DNA of 64,000 bases, from positions 1,674,001 through 1,738,000 of the forward strand of contig JADJXK010000001.1 of assembly GCA_016710325.1 (NCBI GenBank). Direction: 5' to 3'. The position numbers and the translations under genes were made by a program. The DNA is from Candidatus Leptofilum proximum. GTDB taxonomy: Bacteria; Chloroflexota; Anaerolineae; Promineifilales; Promineifilaceae. This document shows positions 59,700 to 64,000 of the stretch, one piece after another. The notes under the pieces are model-generated. The model made no database searches and was not told the origin of the DNA. It was given only the letters and a program-made list of their open reading frames with translations. Numbering within the stretch: position 1 is the stretch's first letter; each line of letters starts with the position of its first letter.

Positions 59700-59806
59700 T
59701 TTCACAAAAAGGAACACAGAGCGGGACAGAGAAAGCACAGAGGTGCACAGAGAAAACTCTCTCTGTGAAACTCTGTTTGGCTCTGCGTAACTCTGTGTTC
59801 CCCAAA
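59700..59806. repeat. Long self-complementary repeat (CACAGAG word)
   Basis: GGAACACAGAGCGGGACAGAG, CACAGAGGTGCACAGAGA on the left; TCTCTGTGAAACTCTGTTTG and TCTGCGTAACTCTGTGTTCC on the right, over 100 bp in total. It lies just upstream of the sigma gene. Confidence 0.8.
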
Positions 59807-59818
59807 TCATCTTCATCA

Positions 59819-61585
59819 TTATGGCTGTCCAGACAAAACATCACCACGCACCCAGACGATGGCGCGTTCGGCGGGGGCAACGGCCGTTGTGTCATGGAAA
59901 ATCCACCAGCGAAATGTATCGTAGACGGCCGTTTCGGACCGCTCTGCCGGAGGCAAGGGTTCGCCGCGGCGGACGACAAAATCGGTGCCGCTGTAGCTGG
60001 TCGCCAGCGGCGATTCCGCATTTTCTGCGGTGATAAACACCTGCTGGTTAGGCGTCAGCGGCAGGGCGTTGAGCGTTTCTAACCGCTTGTAATCGCGCAA
60101 GTACCAGTGCAGCGCGGGCACGTCCAGCGTGGTGGCAATCTGGAGTTGGGTGTCGGAGTTGGCCACCTGGCGAGAAACGGTGCGTACCAGGTCATCCAGT
60201 TCGCGGATGGCCAGATCGGTGCCGCTGCTCACCCAGCGCTCGCGCGGATCGTTGGCGGCAAACTGGGCCAGCCACCAGCCAGTGCCCCATTGGTACAGCA
60301 CAAAAAAGCCTAAGATGGATAGCAGAAGGCCCTGGGCAACGGCCGTACTCTCCTCCGTCGCCACAAAATAAAGCACCACGCCCACCGCCAGCAGCGTCAG
60401 CAGGATCACCAGCAGGAAGGTGCTGCCCTCCTGCGGATTTTGCTGCACAACACGGCCCAGCCGAGCCGTGTTCACCACCAGGATCAGCGCTGTGGCCAGC
60501 CCGGCCAGCGCGGTGATCCCGCTGTACCAATCCCAGCGGCGGCGCCAGGCGGCGTTGACCACCAGGCCGCCCAACAGCGCGACGGGCAGCGTCAGCAGCA
60601 GGGCGTTGCTCATAAAGCTGCGCTGCAGCAGCAGCAAAATCAGCCCGCCGCTGAACCAGTAGACGCCAAAGAGGGCCAGCGGTTCACCGCGCAAAATGGC
60701 CCAAATCAGCCCAATCACCACCAAAATCACCAGCACCGGCTCGTAGCGCACAAACGCCAGCAGCGGATCGAGCGTCAGCGCCCCGCCAAACTGCTGGAAC
60801 CATTCACCGGTCAGCCGCGCCGCCGCACCCAATCCGGCCAGCTGGAGCAGGAAGAAGGTGCTGAGCAGCAGAAAAATAACGCCGCCAACGGCCGTTCCCC
60901 GGCGCCAGTTGGTTTCCGTGGGCTGCACGTGCCAGCCGGCCACAAAGAGGGACAGTCCCAGCCGTGAGTGGACAAACCAGGCCAGCAGCAGGGTGACCAG
61001 GCCGCTGTAAAACAGGGCCGAACTGGTCAGGCCCAGGGCCAGGGCGGCAAATAGGGTGGTGAGCCAGCGCGGTGCGGCCGTTTCCTGGTAGCGAATGAAG
61101 GCCACCAACAGCAGCAGCAGGGCAAACAGCGCCATGCTGTCCCCTCCGGCGGTACGGGCGACGGTACTGTTGAGCGGCGAAATGGCGAGGAGAACGGCCG
61201 TCACCAGCGCGCCCTGGGTGCCCAGCCGGTGGCGCAGCAGCCAGGGCAGATACACCAGGCCAATGCCAAACAGGGCGGGCACAAAACGCATCACGTTGTC
61301 GCCAAAGCCAAACAGCTGGGTCAGCCAGGCGGTGAGGCTGAAGTAGGCGGGGCTGCCGGGGGGCAGAACGGCCGTACCCGGCTGCCAGAACTGCCAAACG
61401 GCCAGCGCCTGCGTCGCCTCCGCGTCCGACAGAGGCAGGTGCCCGAGGTTGGCCAGCCGCAGCAGCGCCGCCGCCAGCAAAACCAGCCCCAACAGACCGT
61501 CGGCCACCGTCAGACGGCTCAACCACCCAAACCAGCCGGTAACGGGCTGGTGATGTATTGCTTGGGGTGTCGGGAAGATTTCCAT
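59819..61585 (-). CDS. GT39-like membrane glycosyltransferase
   Basis: A 588-residue polytopic protein with about twelve helices. The first periplasmic loop has NLGHLPLSDAEATQALAVW, with the DAE motif at the position of the GT-C catalytic acid; then LTQLFGFGDNVMRFVPALFGIG and PLNSTVARTAGGDSMALFAL. It resembles ArnT/PMT-type enzymes using polyprenyl-phosphate sugars. With the neighbours it forms a surface-glycosylation group. No ribosome site is visible. Confidence 0.83.
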   Translation of the reverse strand: MEIFPTPQAIHHQPVTGWFGWLSRLTVADGLLGLVLLAAALLRLANLGHLPLSDAEATQALAVWQFWQPGTAVLPPGSPAYFSLTAWLTQLFGFGDNVMRFVPALFGIGLVYLPWLLRHRLGTQGALVTAVLLAISPLNSTVARTAGGDSMALFALLLLLVAFIRYQETAAPRWLTTLFAALALGLTSSALFYSGLVTLLLAWFVHSRLGLSLFVAGWHVQPTETNWRRGTAVGGVIFLLLSTFFLLQLAGLGAAARLTGEWFQQFGGALTLDPLLAFVRYEPVLVILVVIGLIWAILRGEPLALFGVYWFSGGLILLLLQRSFMSNALLLTLPVALLGGLVVNAAWRRRWDWYSGITALAGLATALILVVNTARLGRVVQQNPQEGSTFLLVILLTLLAVGVVLYFVATEESTAVAQGLLLSILGFFVLYQWGTGWWLAQFAANDPRERWVSSGTDLAIRELDDLVRTVSRQVANSDTQLQIATTLDVPALHWYLRDYKRLETLNALPLTPNQQVFITAENAESPLATSYSGTDFVVRRGEPLPPAERSETAVYDTFRWWIFHDTTAVAPAERAIVWVRGDVLSGQP

Positions 61586-61587
61586 TT

Positions 61588-61684
61588 TTTCGTTATCCGT
61601 TATCGGTGGTCGGTAATCCGTAATCGGTAATCCGTAATCGGTCAGAACTGTTTACCGTTTACCGATTACCGTTCACCGTACACC
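61588..61684. repeat. Self-complementary repeat (CCGTAATCGGT word)
   Basis: TTATCGGTGGTCGGTAATCC, then GTAATCGG units on the left; ACCGTTTACCGATTACCG and CACCGTACACCG on the right. It contains the last codons of the next gene. Confidence 0.75.
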
Positions 61685-64000
61685 GCTTTGCCAGCGGTAG
61701 ATGGTAACAGAGCCATTCTCGTAGGCAACTTCCAGGTTTTCGCTGAATTTGTTCTGGCCGGTTAAACGGCCGTCGATGCCATACGTGTTTCGTTCCAGGT
61801 TGCCCACGTAAATGTAGTCCACGCCGTAGGCGTTGAGCCTATCGACGAGGTTGCCGTTGTCCCAGCCGGGCACGGTGTACACGTCGCGCACCACCGGGTC
61901 GCGCTCGGCGGGTTCGGGGGTGCTGTAGCCGCGCCACTGGTATTCATGCCCGGCCCAGCCCAGCAGCGTGGGCAGCCCGGTGCTGGCGGAAATGCGCCCG
62001 TGGCCCTGCGGCGAATACTGCCCGCCGACGGCTTCCACAATCGTTGGCGTGCCGCTCACGTTTTGGCGCAGCCACATGATGGCGGCGTAATCGTCGGGGT
62101 TAAACACGGCCATCTGCGCCAGGCCGTCGAGCGTGGCGGGCAGCCGGTTGGCCGACTCCACCGGTCCACGATACTCGATAGCACGGGATTGCACGGCCAG
62201 GACGGGGAAAAGCAGGGTGAGGAGGAATACGGCCGTATACACCACCGTCACGCCCGCAGGCACCAGCTTGCGGCCGCCTTCCCTGGCCGCCAGCCACAAA
62301 TAGGACAGGCCGAACAGCCCCGCCACACCAAACATCACCCACGCCTGGTAGTAAAACTTAAACACGGTGTTCAGGCGCATCCCAAAATTGTCGCGCAGGT
62401 AGACAAACTCCGGCCCCAATGTGAGCAGCGCGCCGGTGGCGATGAGGAGGAGGGCGAAGGGGAGGGGAGAGGGTGACAAGGTGACAAGGTGAGGGGGTGA
62501 CAAGGTGACAAGGTGACCGGGTGACAGGGTCATCTTCTCTGTGAAACTCTGTGTGTTCTCTGTGTTACTCTGTGTTCCTGTTTCTTCTTCCCTCAACAGC
62601 CCTTGCCAGGCCATGATGACGAGACCAAGCAGGGCGGCGAGCATGAGGGTGACGCCAGGGGTGGTGAGTTTGGCTTGCAGCACGGTGGGTAGGAGGGTGG
62701 CAACGGCCGTAAAACCCCAGCCCAGCGCCACATTTCCTTCCGGTCGGGCGGGCAGGGTCAGCCCCAGCTCCGTGGCCAGGTTGACGATACGTCCCGCGCC
62801 GTCGGCGCTGCTGGCGACAATCCAGCCCAGCAGTAATGCCAGCAGAAAGAGGCCGAGGATGAGGGAAACGGCCGTAACCACCCCCGATTTCCACTGCTTG
62901 AAGCGGAAGCGTGCGGCCAGACTCAGCACCAGCGCCCAGATGCCCAGCAGTGGCAGGCCAAAAATAATCAAAAAGTGCGGCAGGCGCGTGGGGCGCACCA
63001 GCGTCGGCAGCAAAAATGGCGCGCCCGCCTGCGAACGGAAGCCGAGGTAAAACGGCAGGTAGAGCAAAATGGCGGGAATGACCAGCAGCAGCGCCAGCCA
63101 GAATGCGTCGGTGAGCCACTGGCTGCGCCAGCCAAAGCGCCGCCAACGGTTGAGCACAAACGCCCCCAGCACCACAAACAGGTGAATCAGCACGTCCCAG
63201 GTGTTGAGGAAAGAAAGTCCGCCCAGAACAATGACGGTGAGCAGCCACAAGGGCTTGTTGGGGATTAGAGATTGGAGATTAGGGATTGGAGATTGGAGAT
63301 GAAGCAGAACCAATCTCCGATCTCCAATCCACCTTTCTTCTTCCAGCCACCACAAAAACGCCACCGCCAGGCTCAAAAAGGCAAAGGGCAGCGCCAGCAC
63401 GTGCGGGTGCATGTCGCCCAACACAAAGCTGAAGCCGGGGAACTCGGCAATGGGTTCCAGCCCTTCAATCACTTCCCCGGCCAGCGTGTGCTCGTTGATG
63501 ACGCGCGAACTGCGCCACCACCACCAGGCGCTGGAGTCGTAGCGTGGGCTGCTGGCAGCGCTGGGCGGCGCGTTGATATCGCGCACGTCGAGCCAGGCCC
63601 AAAAGTCGGCCGAACCGATGCCGTTGCCGTGCAGGGCTTCCAAAATGATTTGCAGGTTGCCGCCGATGGGCAGAGCGATGGCGGCCATCAGGCCAAAGAG
63701 GACGGCCAGGCGGGTGGACCTTTGCTTGAGGGTCTGCCCATAGCTCATCACCAGGTTGTAGACGAGGCCAAAGGCGCCCACGGCCGTTCCCGCCATCAGC
63801 CAGGCAATGCCCAAATTAAAGGCCACCGGTTCGGCAACGGCCGCTAAGCGTGCCAGCACCGAGGTCATCACGTAGCCAAAGTAGTAGTAGCTGATGGCAA
63901 ACCCAGACAGCCACGGATCAACTGGGGGAAAGGTGGCGCTGCGCCCCACGGCATTGAGGAAGGCAAACTCCATCGGCTTTTCGGTGCCGGTGATGGCCGG
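61673..64000 (-). CDS. Chlor_Arch_YYY (DUF2298) family membrane protein, partial at 5' end
   Basis: At least 775 residues, continuing beyond the right edge (in-frame codons PAITGTEKP precede Met at 63973). The family region reads MEFAFLNAVGRSATFPPVDPWLSG then SYYYFGYVMTS, followed by about ten helices. The family is mainly Chloroflexota and archaea and is thought to act as a GT-C-like glycosyltransferase. Two extra cytoplasmic or loop inserts (about 63262-63330 and 62465-62585) are translated intergenic repeats. Confidence 0.88.
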   Translation of the reverse strand, partial: PAITGTEKPMEFAFLNAVGRSATFPPVDPWLSGFAISYYYFGYVMTSVLARLAAVAEPVAFNLGIAWLMAGTAVGAFGLVYNLVMSYGQTLKQRSTRLAVLFGLMAAIALPIGGNLQIILEALHGNGIGSADFWAWLDVRDINAPPSAASSPRYDSSAWWWWRSSRVINEHTLAGEVIEGLEPIAEFPGFSFVLGDMHPHVLALPFAFLSLAVAFLWWLEEERWIGDRRLVLLHLQSPIPNLQSLIPNKPLWLLTVIVLGGLSFLNTWDVLIHLFVVLGAFVLNRWRRFGWRSQWLTDAFWLALLLVIPAILLYLPFYLGFRSQAGAPFLLPTLVRPTRLPHFLIIFGLPLLGIWALVLSLAARFRFKQWKSGVVTAVSLILGLFLLALLLGWIVASSADGAGRIVNLATELGLTLPARPEGNVALGWGFTAVATLLPTVLQAKLTTPGVTLMLAALLGLVIMAWQGLLREEETGTQSNTENTQSFTEKMTLSPGHLVTLSPPHLVTLSPSPLPFALLLIATGALLTLGPEFVYLRDNFGMRLNTVFKFYYQAWVMFGVAGLFGLSYLWLAAREGGRKLVPAGVTVVYTAVFLLTLLFPVLAVQSRAIEYRGPVESANRLPATLDGLAQMAVFNPDDYAAIMWLRQNVSGTPTIVEAVGGQYSPQGHGRISASTGLPTLLGWAGHEYQWRGYSTPEPAERDPVVRDVYTVPGWDNGNLVDRLNAYGVDYIYVGNLERNTYGIDGRLTGQNKFSENLEVAYENGSVTIYRWQSGVR
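62465..62585. repeat. Repeat array read in frame inside DUF2298 gene
   Basis: Seven GGTGACAA/GGGTGAC-type units in tandem followed by CTCTGTG words. It encodes an insert of about 40 residues (NTENTQSFTEKMTLSPGHLV...) between two membrane segments. Confidence 0.75.
63262..63330. repeat. Self-complementary repeat read in frame inside DUF2298 gene
   Basis: GATTAGAGATTGGAGATTAG units on the left and CAATCTCCGATCTCCAATCC on the right. It encodes about 23 residues (LHLQSPIPNLQSLIPN) in a loop. Confidence 0.75.

Larger units (their letters stand above)
422..63787. repeat. Highly iterated palindrome ACGGCCGT (window-wide)
   Basis: About 125 exact copies, counted by eye, spread across genes on both strands and spacers, the first at 422-429 and the last at 63780-63787. 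The flanks are usually A and T (AACGGCCGTT). In genes it is read in all frames, commonly as T-A-V, N-G-R or E-R-P. Random expectation for an 8-mer at this base composition is one or two. Confidence 0.9.

Noticed and set aside
62465..62530. Possible CRISPR-like tandem array
   Set aside because: The units are 7-11 bp words with no spacers and are part of an open reading frame.
1..64000. tRNA or rRNA genes
   Set aside because: No cloverleaf-like segments with TTCRA loops or rRNA-like stretches were noticed on either strand; a covariance search would be needed to exclude a tRNA.

Overview
The window looks like a chromosomal segment of a Chloroflexota bacterium, most likely Anaerolineae or a close relative. 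The evidence is a membrane protein of the Chlor_Arch_YYY (DUF2298) family, a Chloroflexi/archaea-type glycosyltransferase (TIGR03663/Agl23-like) fused to a beta-propeller, a secreted protease ending in the YLPLI-type tail I associate with this phylum, and a fairly GC-rich, densely coded layout. The assignment is inferred from gene families, not from a marker gene. I see no rRNA, tRNA or CRISPR array.

Layout. 1-4.7 kb (minus): a translationally coupled operon acsA-pdhA-pdhB-pdhC for acetyl-CoA supply; pdhC runs off the left edge. 5.0-6.4 kb: an ISAzo13-like insertion sequence. 6.4-12 kb: gdhA, an ABM-fold protein, a zinc-ribbon membrane protein coupled to a tocopherol-cyclase-like protein, and a redoxin whose catalytic cysteine codon is TGA (probable selenocysteine). 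12.3-16.7 kb: gpmI and the pantothenate operon panB-panE-panC. 17-21 kb: a DipZ-like thioredoxin, a TPR protein, DoxX and a hybrid kinase. 21.3-25.6 kb: anaerobic glycerol-3-phosphate dehydrogenase glpABC. 25.7-28.7 kb: an ATPase, a GT2 glycosyltransferase and an fmdB-csoR/cstR-osmC mini-operon.

28.8-39.7 kb is the most distinctive block. A GntR-HTH/periplasmic-binding-fold regulator is divergent from a Desulfovibrio gigas MOP-type molybdenum aldehyde oxidoreductase. Downstream on the plus strand lie an FAD/Fe-S dehydrogenase, a small redox protein, a methyltransferase, a C-GCAxxG-C-C-type protein, a TrsS-like radical SAM enzyme and a PaaK-like CoA ligase. This set corresponds to the DVU_1553-DVU_1558 family block of sulfate reducers. 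The oxidoreductase gene carries a consensus promoter, an inverted repeat over its -35, and an intrinsic terminator in its leader; a second terminator abuts the start of the next gene.

39.7-54.4 kb holds unlinked genes: J-domain protein, adenylate/guanylate cyclase, GH43-like lipoprotein, triple DinB protein, ankyrin protein, AKR, VOC protein, two SDRs, EamA transporter, secreted metalloprotease and a lipoprotein. 54.5-64 kb (minus) holds a very large glycosyltransferase-NHL fusion, an ECF sigma/anti-sigma pair, a GT39-like protein and the DUF2298 protein, which runs off the right edge.

Two window-wide signals are superimposed on the genes. The first is an iterated palindrome, ACGGCCGT (usually AACGGCCGTT), about 125 exact copies by eye, roughly one per 500 bp, in genes and spacers but absent from the insertion sequence. 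The second is more than two dozen short self-complementary repeats built from degenerate short words; most are intergenic, and some have become coding sequence.
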